A stretch of DNA of 64,000 nt from Flavobacterium plurextorum (GTDB taxonomy: Bacteria > Bacteroidota > Bacteroidia > Flavobacteriales > Flavobacteriaceae): the NCBI RefSeq assembly GCF_002217395.1, contig NZ_MUHD01000042.1:1-64000 (forward strand). Direction: 5' to 3'. Positions 1 to 8,059 of this stretch are shown piece by piece. Each line of letters opens with the position of its first letter. The first letter of the stretch is position 1. The position numbers and the translations under genes were made by a program. The notes under the pieces were generated by a model. That model saw nothing but the letters and a program-made list of their open reading frames with translations. It had not been told where the DNA came from and did no database searches.

Positions 1-430
1 GTAAAGTTTCGCATCTGTTTAAATTTTAAATTTTTATAAAATCTATTTTAAAAAACATCAAAAACTCAGAAATACTCGAAAGTAAGTTTTCCTGCATTTT
101 TGATAAATTTGGAAGCCTGCGATTTTGGGTACCCAAATTTAATTAAGATTATCGACAATTCGACGATTAAACACAGGAATTTTTATACGAATTTACAGAC
201 GCCGTTCTCTTTAAAAAAGCACTAAAAATTAGATTTTATAAATATGATTCACGAATTTTAATGCTTTAAAAAATATACTATTGATCATTTTGACCAATCT
301 CAATATCAATAAATACAATTTAAAAGGGTTTGAATCCGAACATAATCTGTTATCTTTGCAGTCTGAAATCAGTTTAAATAAATATAGAAATTTGAAATCG
401 ATTTCTTTCCATACATAATAGCACATTAAA
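1..430. other. Gene-free left edge upstream of mrp
   Basis: No convincing reading frame is seen here; the reading on the minus strand across 229-615 is antisense to mrp and has no family features. The only supported element is the mrp promoter near its right end. The upstream gene, if any, lies outside the window. Confidence 0.6.
329..358 (+). promoter_or_regulatory. Bacteroidota promoter for mrp
   Basis: A TTG at 329-331 is followed after 19 bases by TATCTTTG at 351-358, an exact match to the Bacteroidota -33/-7 consensus (TTG-N19-TAnnTTTG). Transcription would start near 362, giving a leader of about 70 bases before the ATG at 431. Confidence 0.65.
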
Positions 431-1561
431 ATGAAATTAGATAGAAAAGAAATTCTTAAAGCTTTAGAAACAATCACTATAGCTGGCGAAGGAAAAAATA
501 TGGTTGAAAGCGGTGCCGTTTCAAACGTACTAACTTTTGGCGATGAAGTTGTTGTAGATTTAGTATTGCACACGCCTGCGATGCATATCAAGAAAAGAGC
601 TGAAGATGATATCAAAAAAACAATTCACGAATTGATATCTGCTGATGCAAAAATCAAAGTAAATATTAAAGTAGAAACTCCTGAGAAAGTCGAAATTAAA
701 GGTCGTGCTATTCCGGGAATTAAAAATATTATTGCCGTTGCTTCTGGAAAAGGAGGCGTTGGAAAATCGACTGTAACTGCAAATCTTGCTGTTACACTTG
801 CAAAAATGGGTTTTAAAGTTGGGGTTTTAGATGCCGATGTTTACGGTCCTTCGATGCCAATTATGTTTGATGTTGAAAATGAAAAACCTATTTCGATAAC
901 TGTTGACGGAAAATCGAAAATGAAACCAATTGAAAGCTATGAAATCAAAATGCTTTCTATTGGATTTTTTACTGCACCAAGCCAAGCTGTAATCTGGAGA
1001 GGTCCAATGGCGGCAAAAGCTTTAAATCAAATGATTTTTGACGCTGATTGGGGAGAATTAGATTTTATGCTTCTAGATTTACCTCCGGGAACTGGAGATA
1101 TTCACCTTTCAATCATGCAGTCTTTACCAATTACTGGAGCTGTAGTAGTAAGTACTCCACAAGCAGTTGCTCTTGCAGATGCTAAAAAAGGAGTTTCAAT
1201 GTTCATGCAGGACAATATAAATGTTCCTGTTTTAGGAATTATTGAAAACATGGCTTATTTTACTCCTGAAGAGCTGCCTAATAACAAATATTATATTTTT
1301 GGTCAGGAAGGAGCAAAAAACCTTGCAGAAGATTTAAATGTTCCATTCTTAGGTGAAGTTCCAATTGTACAATCTATTCGTGAAGCAGGAGATTTTGGAC
1401 GCCCAGCGGCATTACAAACTGCATCGCCAATTGAGACTATTTTTGAAGAAATAACTCGAAATGTTGTACAAGAAGTAGTGAACAGAAACGAAAGTCTTCC
1501 TGCTACTGAAGCAATTAAAATTACAACAATGGCAGGTTGTTCTGCAGTAAAGAAAAATTAA
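431..1561 (+). CDS. mrp: Mrp/NBP35-family Fe-S cluster carrier ATPase
   Basis: This 376-residue cytoplasmic P-loop protein is an ApbC/Mrp-type carrier that delivers iron-sulfur clusters to apoproteins. Residues 1-85 form the MIP18/DUF59-like N-terminal domain; the deviant Walker A GKGGVGKS is at residues 106-113, and the family motifs DADVYGPS and DLPPGTGD follow. The CxxC that many Mrp proteins carry after the IENM motif is absent: the sequence there reads ENMAYFTPEELPNN. One cysteine remains in the C-terminal MAGCSA. It is followed by a NifU-domain gene and, one gene on, by a ferredoxin, which fits Fe-S assembly. Family call is secure; the altered cysteine pattern is what is seen. Confidence 0.93.
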   Translation: MKLDRKEILKALETITIAGEGKNMVESGAVSNVLTFGDEVVVDLVLHTPAMHIKKRAEDDIKKTIHELISADAKIKVNIKVETPEKVEIKGRAIPGIKNIIAVASGKGGVGKSTVTANLAVTLAKMGFKVGVLDADVYGPSMPIMFDVENEKPISITVDGKSKMKPIESYEIKMLSIGFFTAPSQAVIWRGPMAAKALNQMIFDADWGELDFMLLDLPPGTGDIHLSIMQSLPITGAVVVSTPQAVALADAKKGVSMFMQDNINVPVLGIIENMAYFTPEELPNNKYYIFGQEGAKNLAEDLNVPFLGEVPIVQSIREAGDFGRPAALQTASPIETIFEEITRNVVQEVVNRNESLPATEAIKITTMAGCSAVKKN

Positions 1562-1584
1562 TAATAAGATAATTGAGATCATTT

Positions 1585-1629
1585 GATAATTAGATAATTA
1601 TTATGCGTTATGCAAATTATCTAATTATC
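1585..1629. repeat. Perfect 15-bp inverted repeat between mrp and nifU
   Basis: GATAATTAGATAATT at 1585-1599 is exactly complementary in reverse to 1615-1629, with a 15-base loop. It can form a stable but AT-only hairpin in an mrp-nifU transcript. It has no U-tract directly behind it, so it reads more like an intercistronic hairpin than a full terminator. Confidence 0.7.
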
Positions 1630-1659
1630 TAGTTGACACATTTTCTAATTGATAAAATT

Positions 1660-1899
1660 ATGACAACAGAAGAATTAACAAATAATGTTTTATTGGCTCT
1701 AGACGAAATCAGGCCATTTTTAAAATCTGATGGCGGTGATATTACGCTTATCTCTATTGATGATGATAAACATGTTAAAGTTCGTCTTGAAGGTGCCTGC
1801 ATAAGCTGCAGTGTAAATCAAATGACATTAAAAGCCGGCGTAGAAACTACTATCAAAAAATATGCACCGCAGATTGAAACTGTAGTAAATATAATGTAA
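1660..1899 (+). CDS. NifU C-terminal domain Fe-S scaffold protein
   Basis: A 79-residue NifU-like domain protein that would bind or hand over an Fe-S cluster. The motif GACISCSVNQMTLK contains the CxxC cluster ligands near residues 46-49. The ATG at 1660 is chosen because it gives the normal domain length; an in-frame TTG at 1633 would add nine residues and lies inside the tail of the hairpin region. It is 98 bases downstream of mrp on the same strand and probably works with it. Small size is normal for stand-alone Nfu domains in this phylum. Confidence 0.9.
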   Translation: MTTEELTNNVLLALDEIRPFLKSDGGDITLISIDDDKHVKVRLEGACISCSVNQMTLKAGVETTIKKYAPQIETVVNIM

Positions 1900-2080
1900 C
1901 CATAGTATTAGCAAGCGTATTTTTTGAGCAATTAAAATTAACAAGAATAATAACCTTGTAAGCCATTAAAATAACAAAACAGCAACAAAACAATAGAAAC
2001 ATATACGTTTTTTGATAATTTATTAAAAAACAATGTAAAGTTTTAAGAGTTTTAGTTAAGTAATTGTTACATTTTTAACT

Positions 2081-2088
2081 TAAATTTG
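2081..2088 (+). promoter_or_regulatory. -7 element upstream of the 2.1-kb gene
   Basis: TAAATTTG matches TAnnTTTG and lies 25 bases before the ATG at 2114. A TTG is present at 2064-2066 but only 14 bases away, so the -33 part is not convincing. Confidence 0.4.
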
Positions 2089-2113
2089 TGACATAACCCT
2101 AAATCTTAGACTC

Positions 2114-2593
2114 ATGAGAAAATTTTACATTCTATTACTATTCTTGTTTTTTGTTTCTGCAAATTATGCTCAGAGTAAAACAGTAGTTGCTGACAGAGCT
2201 TGGGTAAATGAATCAGAAGAATGGTCAGACTTTGCATATGCTGGACAGGTAGTATTTTCGATTAATCCTAATGAAGGTCCTGGAAGTTTACGAATAGGAA
2301 ATTATGATTTCTTGTATGATTTTGTTGAAGGGAAAGCTAAGTTTTCAAACAAAGCCACTTACAGCTCAGCGTCATTTTTGAATCCGAGAAAAGTTTCGGC
2401 AATGACAGATAAAAAAGGTGTATTAAATTCGACTTACGAAGGAACATTAATCTTTCAATCAGACAAAGATTATTACTCAGTAATAGCAATTGTTACTATT
2501 CTTGAAAAGGACGATACTGTTTTAGGCGTAAAAATGCGTCTTAAAGAAGGTAACCGAAAAGAGTATGCTTTTAGTACAAAACCAACAAGTTAA
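2114..2593 (+). CDS. Exported protein of unknown function
   Basis: This 159-residue protein starts with a clear Sec signal peptide (MRKFYILLLFLFFVSANYAQ, cleavage after the AQ) and has no other membrane segment, so it is probably periplasmic or surface-associated. The mature part is rich in beta-type alternation and aromatic residues, with no motif I recognise. It stands alone between nifU and the ferredoxin gene with its own -7 element, and is followed by a hairpin at about 2603-2629. I do not recognise the family and assign no function. Confidence 0.75.
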   Translation: MRKFYILLLFLFFVSANYAQSKTVVADRAWVNESEEWSDFAYAGQVVFSINPNEGPGSLRIGNYDFLYDFVEGKAKFSNKATYSSASFLNPRKVSAMTDKKGVLNSTYEGTLIFQSDKDYYSVIAIVTILEKDDTVLGVKMRLKEGNRKEYAFSTKPTS

Positions 2594-2602
2594 TTTAAAC
2601 AA

Positions 2603-2629
2603 AGGATTTTTTCACGTTATAAAATCCTA
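2603..2629. terminator. Hairpin downstream of the exported protein
   Basis: AGGATTTT and TAAAATCCT pair across a short loop just after the stop at 2593. No long U-tract follows, so terminator activity is a guess. Confidence 0.4.
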
Positions 2630-2652
2630 ACATAAAATTCCAAATAATTAAA

Positions 2653-2970
2653 ATGGATGTATTAATAAAGATTAAAGATCGAGAAGGAGTTATACACGAA
2701 TTACAGGCTCCAACTGATATGGCGATGAACATAATGGAATTATGCAAAGCATATGAACTTCCTGTTGAAGGAACTTGCGGAGGAATGGCAATGTGTGCTT
2801 CCTGCCAATGTTACGTTCTAAATGATGTTGCGTTACCAGAAATGGGCGATGATGAAGAAGCCATGCTTTCGGAAGCATTTTATGTTAAACCTAATAGCCG
2901 TTTAGGTTGTCAGATACCAATTACTGAAGATTTAGAAGGATTAGAGTTAGAATTAGCTCCTGAATACTAA
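2653..2970 (+). CDS. 2Fe-2S ferredoxin (adrenodoxin type)
   Basis: A 105-residue electron-transfer protein. The cysteine pattern GTCGGMAMCASCQC followed by RLGCQI gives the C-x5-C-x2-C plus distant C arrangement of vertebrate/bacterial-type 2Fe-2S ferredoxins (Fdx, adrenodoxin). The length is normal and there is no signal peptide, so it is cytoplasmic. Proximity to mrp and nifU suggests a role in Fe-S cluster biogenesis or in electron supply to an oxygenase; the sequence does not decide between them. Confidence 0.92.
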   Translation: MDVLIKIKDREGVIHELQAPTDMAMNIMELCKAYELPVEGTCGGMAMCASCQCYVLNDVALPEMGDDEEAMLSEAFYVKPNSRLGCQIPITEDLEGLELELAPEY

Positions 2971-2990
2971 AAATAAAATTATACTGTTTT

Positions 2991-3044
2991 AAAAATCCAA
3001 ATTTCAATAAACTGCTCAGCACTATTGAAATTTGGATTTTTTTT
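2991..3044. terminator. Strong bidirectional terminator after ferredoxin
   Basis: AAATCCAAATTTCAATA pairs with its reverse complement at about 3022-3040 around the loop, and ends in a run of T. It closes the ferredoxin gene and, on the other strand, overlaps the end of the SUKH gene. Confidence 0.8.
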
Positions 3045-3561
3045 AGTTGTTTTCTAAATCGCTTGGATCAAAAGGTTCAAACTCTTTTTCTGAAAATGCA
3101 TCTGTCAAAATTCCTGACGAGCATAACCAAGTAATTGCTTCTTCCAATGTATTTCCGGCTTTATAAATCATTTCGCTGTAGCGCGGTAAAATATAATACT
3201 CGTTTTTATAAAGTATAATTTCATCTCCATCAAAAGTATCACCAATTCGAATTGTCCCAAAATCTCGGGATAAAACTTGATCTTTCGTCAGCACTTCTTT
3301 GCCTTCATCCCAAAACCAATATTCCGTTATACGATTTCTCCATTCTTCTAAGGTTAGTATTATTATCTCTGGAAGAAATATTCGCACGTATGTTCCGCCA
3401 AGAATTCCGCTTCCGTAAACTAACACATATTCTTTATAATCTTCATCAAAAGCGATGTTTAATGTTTTTTCACAAGCTAAGATTTCTTCTTCGGAAGCCA
3501 GAAATAAATCGGTTTTATTAGTCTTATAATTTGGAATTATCTTGTAGTTATCGAAATTCAT
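3043..3561 (-). CDS. SMI1/KNR4 (SUKH) family protein
   Basis: This 172-residue cytoplasmic protein shows the SUKH signature: an acidic helix, EKTLNIAFDEDYKEYVLVYG, then the conserved GSGILGG loop. SUKH proteins are widespread immunity proteins against nuclease or other polymorphic toxins, and also occur as orphans. No toxin, Rhs or secretion gene is next to it, so partner and role are unknown. It stands alone between the ferredoxin terminator and asd. The domain call is good; immunity function is inferred from the family only. Confidence 0.75.
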   Translation of the reverse strand: MNFDNYKIIPNYKTNKTDLFLASEEEILACEKTLNIAFDEDYKEYVLVYGSGILGGTYVRIFLPEIIILTLEEWRNRITEYWFWDEGKEVLTKDQVLSRDFGTIRIGDTFDGDEIILYKNEYYILPRYSEMIYKAGNTLEEAITWLCSSGILTDAFSEKEFEPFDPSDLENN

Positions 3562-3628
3562 TTTTATTGCTTTTATTAGGAGCTTAAAAATAAATCTTTT
3601 TTACTTTGAAACTAAATTTATTCTCACA

Positions 3629-3663
3629 AAAAAACCGTAATTACAGTACTGCAATTACGGCTT
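3629..3663 (-). terminator. Terminator downstream of asd
   Basis: On the minus strand CCGTAATTGCAG and its near-perfect complement form a stem followed by a run of seven U. It lies 32 bases after the asd stop at 3695. Confidence 0.8.
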
Positions 3664-3694
3664 TCTCTTTATAACAATTTTATTTAATCTCTAA

Positions 3695-4684
3695 TTAAAC
3701 CAAACCTGCTTGAATTAAATATTCAGCGATTTGAATCGTGTTTGTTGCAGCACCTTTTCTTAAGTTATCAGCAACGATCCACATATTTAAAGTGTTTGGC
3801 TGGCTTTCGTCACGACGGATTCTTCCAACAAATACATCATTTTTACCTTCAGCATATAATGGCATTGGGTAAGTAAATGTATCTAAATTATCTTGTACCG
3901 TTACTCCGTCTGTATTATGCAAAATTTCACGAACTTCGTTTACATCAAAATCATTTGTAAACTCAACATTTACTGCTTCACTATGTCCGCCTACAACTGG
4001 CACACGAACTGCAGTAGCTGTAACTCTAATGGTATTGTCACCAAGAATTTTTTGAGTTTCGCGAACTAATTTCATTTCTTCTTTAGTGTATCCGTTTTCT
4101 TCAAAACTATCGCAATGTGGAATTGCATTTCTGTGAATTGGATACTTGTAAGCCATATCACCTTGAATTCCTGCGTATTCGTTTTCTAATTGTTTTACTG
4201 CTTTTACACCAGTTCCAGTGATTGATTGGTAAGTAGAAACGATAACTCTTTTAATATTGTATTTTTTATGCAAAGGTGCCAAAGCCAATACCATTTGAAT
4301 AGTCGAACAGTTTGGGTTTGCAATAATTTTATCTTCTTTTGTTAATGATGAAGCATTGATTTCTGGAACTACTAATTTTTTAGTAGGATCCATTCTCCAT
4401 GCCGATGAGTTGTCGATTACAGTAGTTCCAGCAGCAGCAAATTTCGGAGCCCATTCTAATGATGTATCTCCACCTGCAGAAAAAACAGCAATATCAGCTT
4501 TCATATCAACTGCAGTCTGCATTCCTACAACTTTATATTTTGTTCCTTTATAATCAATTTCTTTTCCTACTGATCTTTCAGAAGCAACAGGAATTAATTC
4601 TGTAACAGGAAAATTTCTTTCTGCTAAAACTTTAAGCATTACTTCGCCAACCATTCCGGTAGCACCTACAACCGCTATTCTCAT
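3695..4684 (-). CDS. asd: Aspartate-semialdehyde dehydrogenase
   Basis: The 329-residue enzyme reduces L-aspartyl-4-phosphate to aspartate semialdehyde with NADPH, the branch point to lysine/diaminopimelate, threonine and methionine. The NADP-binding GATGMVG is at residues 7-13, the nucleophile Cys126 lies in NPNCSTIQ, and the catalytic His is in GGHSEAVNVEF. Length is typical. It is a single gene flanked by terminators on both sides, with its own promoter region of about 115 bases shared with nothing. Confidence 0.97.
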   Translation of the reverse strand: MRIAVVGATGMVGEVMLKVLAERNFPVTELIPVASERSVGKEIDYKGTKYKVVGMQTAVDMKADIAVFSAGGDTSLEWAPKFAAAGTTVIDNSSAWRMDPTKKLVVPEINASSLTKEDKIIANPNCSTIQMVLALAPLHKKYNIKRVIVSTYQSITGTGVKAVKQLENEYAGIQGDMAYKYPIHRNAIPHCDSFEENGYTKEEMKLVRETQKILGDNTIRVTATAVRVPVVGGHSEAVNVEFTNDFDVNEVREILHNTDGVTVQDNLDTFTYPMPLYAEGKNDVFVGRIRRDESQPNTLNMWIVADNLRKGAATNTIQIAEYLIQAGLV

Positions 4685-4801
4685 TTTTATATTTTTAATA
4701 TCAATTAATCAAATTTACTCTGCAAAAATAGTTATAATAAAAACGAAAACAATGTGCTTCACAAAAAATAACAAAATGTTACAAAACAAACAATTCATAA
4801 A

Positions 4802-4830
4802 AAAAACCGCCCAATTAAGGAACGGTTTAG
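4802..4830 (-). terminator. Terminator downstream of mscL
   Basis: On the minus strand AAACCGTTCC and GGGCGGTTT form an imperfect stem followed by a run of U. It separates mscL from asd. Confidence 0.65.
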
Positions 4831-4850
4831 TTAGACTTAGTGCAGCGGAA

Positions 4851-5264
4851 TTATTTTTTAAGCAAATCTCTAATTTGCGTAAGTAACTCTTCTTGAGTTG
4901 GTCCTGCAGGCGCAGCCGCAACTTCTTCTTTTTTCTTAACTTTATCAGCAGCTCTTAAAACAACAAATACAAAGAATGAAATAATTACAAAATTAATGAT
5001 TGCCTGAACCAAATTACCATAAGTAATTACAGCAGCGCCAGCCGCTTTTGCCGCAGCCAAATTTGTATAAGTATTACCATCAAGTGTAATAAATTTTTGA
5101 GTAAAATCGATTCCTCCAGTCAGTAAACCAACTACAGGCATAATAATATCGTCTACAGCAGAGCCGACAATTTTACCAAATGCTCCACCAATAACTACTG
5201 CAGTAGCTAAACTAAGCACATCACCTTTCAATAAAGAAGCCTTAAAATCTGCGAAAAATCCCAT
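4851..5264 (-). CDS. mscL: Large-conductance mechanosensitive channel
   Basis: A 137-residue inner-membrane channel that opens under membrane tension to release solutes during osmotic downshock. The N-terminal amphipathic helix MGFFADFKASLLKGDVLSLA, the pore-helix glycine/alanine motif AVVIGGAFGKIV, the second membrane segment (IINFVIISFFVFVVLRAADK) and the charged C-terminal helix are all visible. I chose the ATG at 5264: an upstream in-frame ATG at 5315 would put an unlikely hydrophobic extension before the conserved N-terminus. It follows the murF-alr gene by 56 bases and may be co-transcribed. Confidence 0.95.
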   Translation of the reverse strand: MGFFADFKASLLKGDVLSLATAVVIGGAFGKIVGSAVDDIIMPVVGLLTGGIDFTQKFITLDGNTYTNLAAAKAAGAAVITYGNLVQAIINFVIISFFVFVVLRAADKVKKKEEVAAAPAGPTQEELLTQIRDLLKK

Positions 5265-5320
5265 AGTATTTGTTTTTAAAATTAAACTCAATATCAAATA
5301 TAATAATTTTAACAAATATT

Positions 5321-7792
5321 CTACCTGAAAAATACTCTTTTTACGCGCTGCGAGATGCTTGTCATAATTTCGTAAGGAATCGTTTTTAATGCTTCGGCCA
5401 TTTCAACAACGGTTGGGCTTTCGCCGAAAATAATAACCGAATCTCCTTCTTTACACTCAATATGACTTACATCGACCATTAACATATCCATACAAACGCT
5501 TCCTACTATATAAGCTTTTTGACTTTTTATGGTTACAAAACCAACCTCATTTCCCCATAATCTCGAAATTCCGTCAGCATAACCAATTGGTATTGTGGCA
5601 ATTTTAGTTTCTTTTTTTGCCATAAATCTTCGGCCGTAACCAACACTGTCTCCGCTTGGAATGGTGCGAACTTGAGATATAATCGATTTTAATGTTCCAA
5701 CATTTTCTAGATACTTCTGTTCTGCCGGATCATTGGAAACACCATATAATCCAATTCCTAATCGCACCATATTATATTGTGCATTTGGAAAATTACTAAT
5801 TCCGGATGTATTCAAAATATGACGAATTGGACTTATATTTAATTCAGACATTAATCTTGAAGATAATTTCTCGAACAAACTTATTTGCTCTTCCACAAAT
5901 TCAAAGTGGTTCGGATCATCACTTGTTGCCAAATGCGATAGAATACTTTGAACACGAACTGTTGAATTTCCTCGTAAAGTCGAAATCAATTCCTCGATTG
6001 TATTGTCTTCAAAACCTAAACGATGCATTCCTGTGTCGACTTTTATATGAATCGGATAATCTTTTAGATTCTTTTCTCTAGCTATTTTCAAAAAGGCATT
6101 TAGTCCTTTTATACTATAAATTTCAGGTTCTAACTGGTATTGAATTATCGAAGGAAAGCTGGTCGATTCTGGATTTAAAACCATAATTGGCAGTCTTATT
6201 CCTCCGTTTTTCAGCGAAATTCCTTCATCGGCGAAAGCCACTCCTAAATAATCTGTGTTGTGATGTTCTAATAATTTTGCAATTTCTAAACCTCCATTTC
6301 CATAACCAAATGCTTTTACCATGACCATGATTTTTACATCATTGGCCAATTTAGATTTATAGTAATTTAAGTTATGACTTATCGAATCTAAGTTGATTTC
6401 GAGAACTGTTTCGTGTGTTTTTTCTTCAAGCAGAGAAACAATTTCTTCGAATTGAAATGATCTTGCTCCTTTTATTAAAATGGTTTCATTATTAAAATTT
6501 AACTCTTCTACTGCTTCCATAAATACTGCCGTATTTAAAAACATACTGCTGTTTGGAAACTTAGCTGCAAAAGAAGAAATCGTTGGTCCAATCCCTATAA
6601 CTCGATTTATTTTATTATCAGCAATAAGCTGTGCTACTTTTGAATATAATTCTTCATTTGAAAATCCGCTTTGAAAAATATCTGATAAAATAACAGTTTT
6701 AGAGGCGTTCTTTTTTTTCTGACTTTCCAAAAAATCTAAAGCAATTTTAAGCGACTGAAAGTCTGAACTGTAACTATCATCAATAATACTGCAGTTATTA
6801 ATTCCGTTTTTTACTTCTAAACGCATTTGAACGGGATACAGCATTTGCACACGGTTTTGAATAACGGCAAAATCATATTTAAAGTAAAGCATTACTAGTA
6901 AACAAGAAATCGCATTTTCTACAGAAGCGGAATCACTAAATGGAATTTCTAAATCGAAATTCTCTTTATTGTAGTGATATTGAATTGTTGTTGTATCGTT
7001 TTTTGTTTCTCTTTTTAGAATAAAAACATCAGCGCTTTTATCTGTAAAACTCCACGAAAAGAGCTTTCGATCTTTTAAAGGATTTTCGGCAGAAAATGCC
7101 ATTAGACATTTGTCTACCAATTGATTTTTTTGATAAATAATTACTGGCGTGTTTTTAAACAGTAATAGCTTCTCATTGATTTTTTGTTCTATACTTTGAA
7201 AACCTTCATCATGTGCGGAACCTATATTGGTTAAAACTCCAATATTTGGCTTAATGATTTGTTCTAAATTGGCCATTTCTTTTACAGTGGAAATTCCAGC
7301 TTCAAAAATGCCTAAATTATGCTTTTCATTTATTGCAATAACAGACAATGGAACGCCTACTTGAGAATTGTAACTTTTAGGACTGCGAATAATATTAAAA
7401 TCTGGACTAAGTAAAAAATTAAGCCATTCCTTGACAATAGTTTTACCATTGCTGCCTGTTAATCCAATTACAGGAAAATCGAACAGGTTTCTATAATAAG
7501 CCGCAAATTCATGAAATGCTTTGAGTGTATTTTTAACTATTAAAAAATTAGCCTTTCCTTTTACATTTTCTGGAATATACTGCACAACAAAATTCTGAAC
7601 ACCTTTCTCAATAAGTTCCGAAATATAAAGATGAGCGTCGTTATTGGCTCCAGAAAGAGCAATAAACAATGTTTTTGCCCCGTTTTGCAGAGAACGGCTG
7701 TCGATCGAAATATGATCAACAAAAATATCAGTATCTGAACCTATCCACTCGGCGTTAAAAACCGAAATAAGGCTTTTTAAATTTATGCTCAT
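5321..7792 (-). CDS. Bifunctional MurF ligase / alanine racemase
   Basis: This 823-residue fusion carries two steps that both deal with D-alanine for peptidoglycan. Residues 1 to about 450 are MurF, which adds D-Ala-D-Ala to UDP-MurNAc-tripeptide, with the ATP loop TGSNGKT at 112-118. From about residue 457 it is a fold-type III PLP racemase: the PLP-lysine motif is VKAFGYG, then VRLGIGLYG, VGYGRRF and GSVCMDM. The fusion is known in Bacteroidota and is intact here. The Alr part makes the D-Ala that the Ddl and MurF reactions use. A -7 element lies at 7812-7819, inside a dispersed repeat. Confidence 0.95.
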   Translation of the reverse strand: MSINLKSLISVFNAEWIGSDTDIFVDHISIDSRSLQNGAKTLFIALSGANNDAHLYISELIEKGVQNFVVQYIPENVKGKANFLIVKNTLKAFHEFAAYYRNLFDFPVIGLTGSNGKTIVKEWLNFLLSPDFNIIRSPKSYNSQVGVPLSVIAINEKHNLGIFEAGISTVKEMANLEQIIKPNIGVLTNIGSAHDEGFQSIEQKINEKLLLFKNTPVIIYQKNQLVDKCLMAFSAENPLKDRKLFSWSFTDKSADVFILKRETKNDTTTIQYHYNKENFDLEIPFSDSASVENAISCLLVMLYFKYDFAVIQNRVQMLYPVQMRLEVKNGINNCSIIDDSYSSDFQSLKIALDFLESQKKKNASKTVILSDIFQSGFSNEELYSKVAQLIADNKINRVIGIGPTISSFAAKFPNSSMFLNTAVFMEAVEELNFNNETILIKGARSFQFEEIVSLLEEKTHETVLEINLDSISHNLNYYKSKLANDVKIMVMVKAFGYGNGGLEIAKLLEHHNTDYLGVAFADEGISLKNGGIRLPIMVLNPESTSFPSIIQYQLEPEIYSIKGLNAFLKIAREKNLKDYPIHIKVDTGMHRLGFEDNTIEELISTLRGNSTVRVQSILSHLATSDDPNHFEFVEEQISLFEKLSSRLMSELNISPIRHILNTSGISNFPNAQYNMVRLGIGLYGVSNDPAEQKYLENVGTLKSIISQVRTIPSGDSVGYGRRFMAKKETKIATIPIGYADGISRLWGNEVGFVTIKSQKAYIVGSVCMDMLMVDVSHIECKEGDSVIIFGESPTVVEMAEALKTIPYEIMTSISQRVKRVFFR

Positions 7793-7810
7793 TTAGAAAA
7801 TTTCTTTTTG

Positions 7811-7987
7811 TCAAATTTAAAAAAAGGTTTGCCACGAATTACACAAATTTCCGCGAATTATTGTTTGTTTTTTTACCTCAGATTAAAGAAATTTAAATGA
7901 TCTAATCTGTGAGAATCTTTTAATCTGCAGCTATTATTTAAGCATTTAGCAAATAAACAATTAGTAAAAACTTGTGTAATTCGTGGC
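7811..7987. repeat. Intergenic repeat element carrying the murF-alr promoter
   Basis: A perfect 16-base inverted repeat (GCCACGAATTACACAA at 7831-7846, complement at 7972-7987) frames the element. Its left 50 bases (7811-7860) are a near-identical inverted copy of 14781-14829 (46 of 49 aligned bases plus one indel). The copy includes the -7 motif TAAATTTG read on the minus strand (7812-7819), 20 bases before the murF-alr start. Another shared piece, AATCTGTGA followed by AATC and a T-run, occurs near 7903 and 14743. Confidence 0.8.
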
Positions 7988-8006
7988 TAGAAAAACTAAA
8001 TACTCG

Positions 8007-8035
8007 TTGCAAAAAACATTATTTCATTATATTTG
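8007..8035 (+). promoter_or_regulatory. Promoter for the PAP2-like gene
   Basis: TTG at 8007-8009, an 18-base spacer and TATATTTG at 8028-8035 match the Bacteroidota consensus. Transcription would start about 20 bases before the TTG start codon at 8060. Confidence 0.6.
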
Positions 8036-8059
8036 TTCAACACCACAAAATAAAGCGTT

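Noticed and set aside
229..615. 128-codon reading on the minus strand at the left edge
   Set aside because: Most of it is antisense to the mrp N-terminal region and it has no family features or promoter.
1633..1659. TTG-initiated N-terminal extension of the NifU protein
   Set aside because: The extension lies just behind the hairpin arm and is not part of the NifU domain; the ATG at 1660 gives the normal length.
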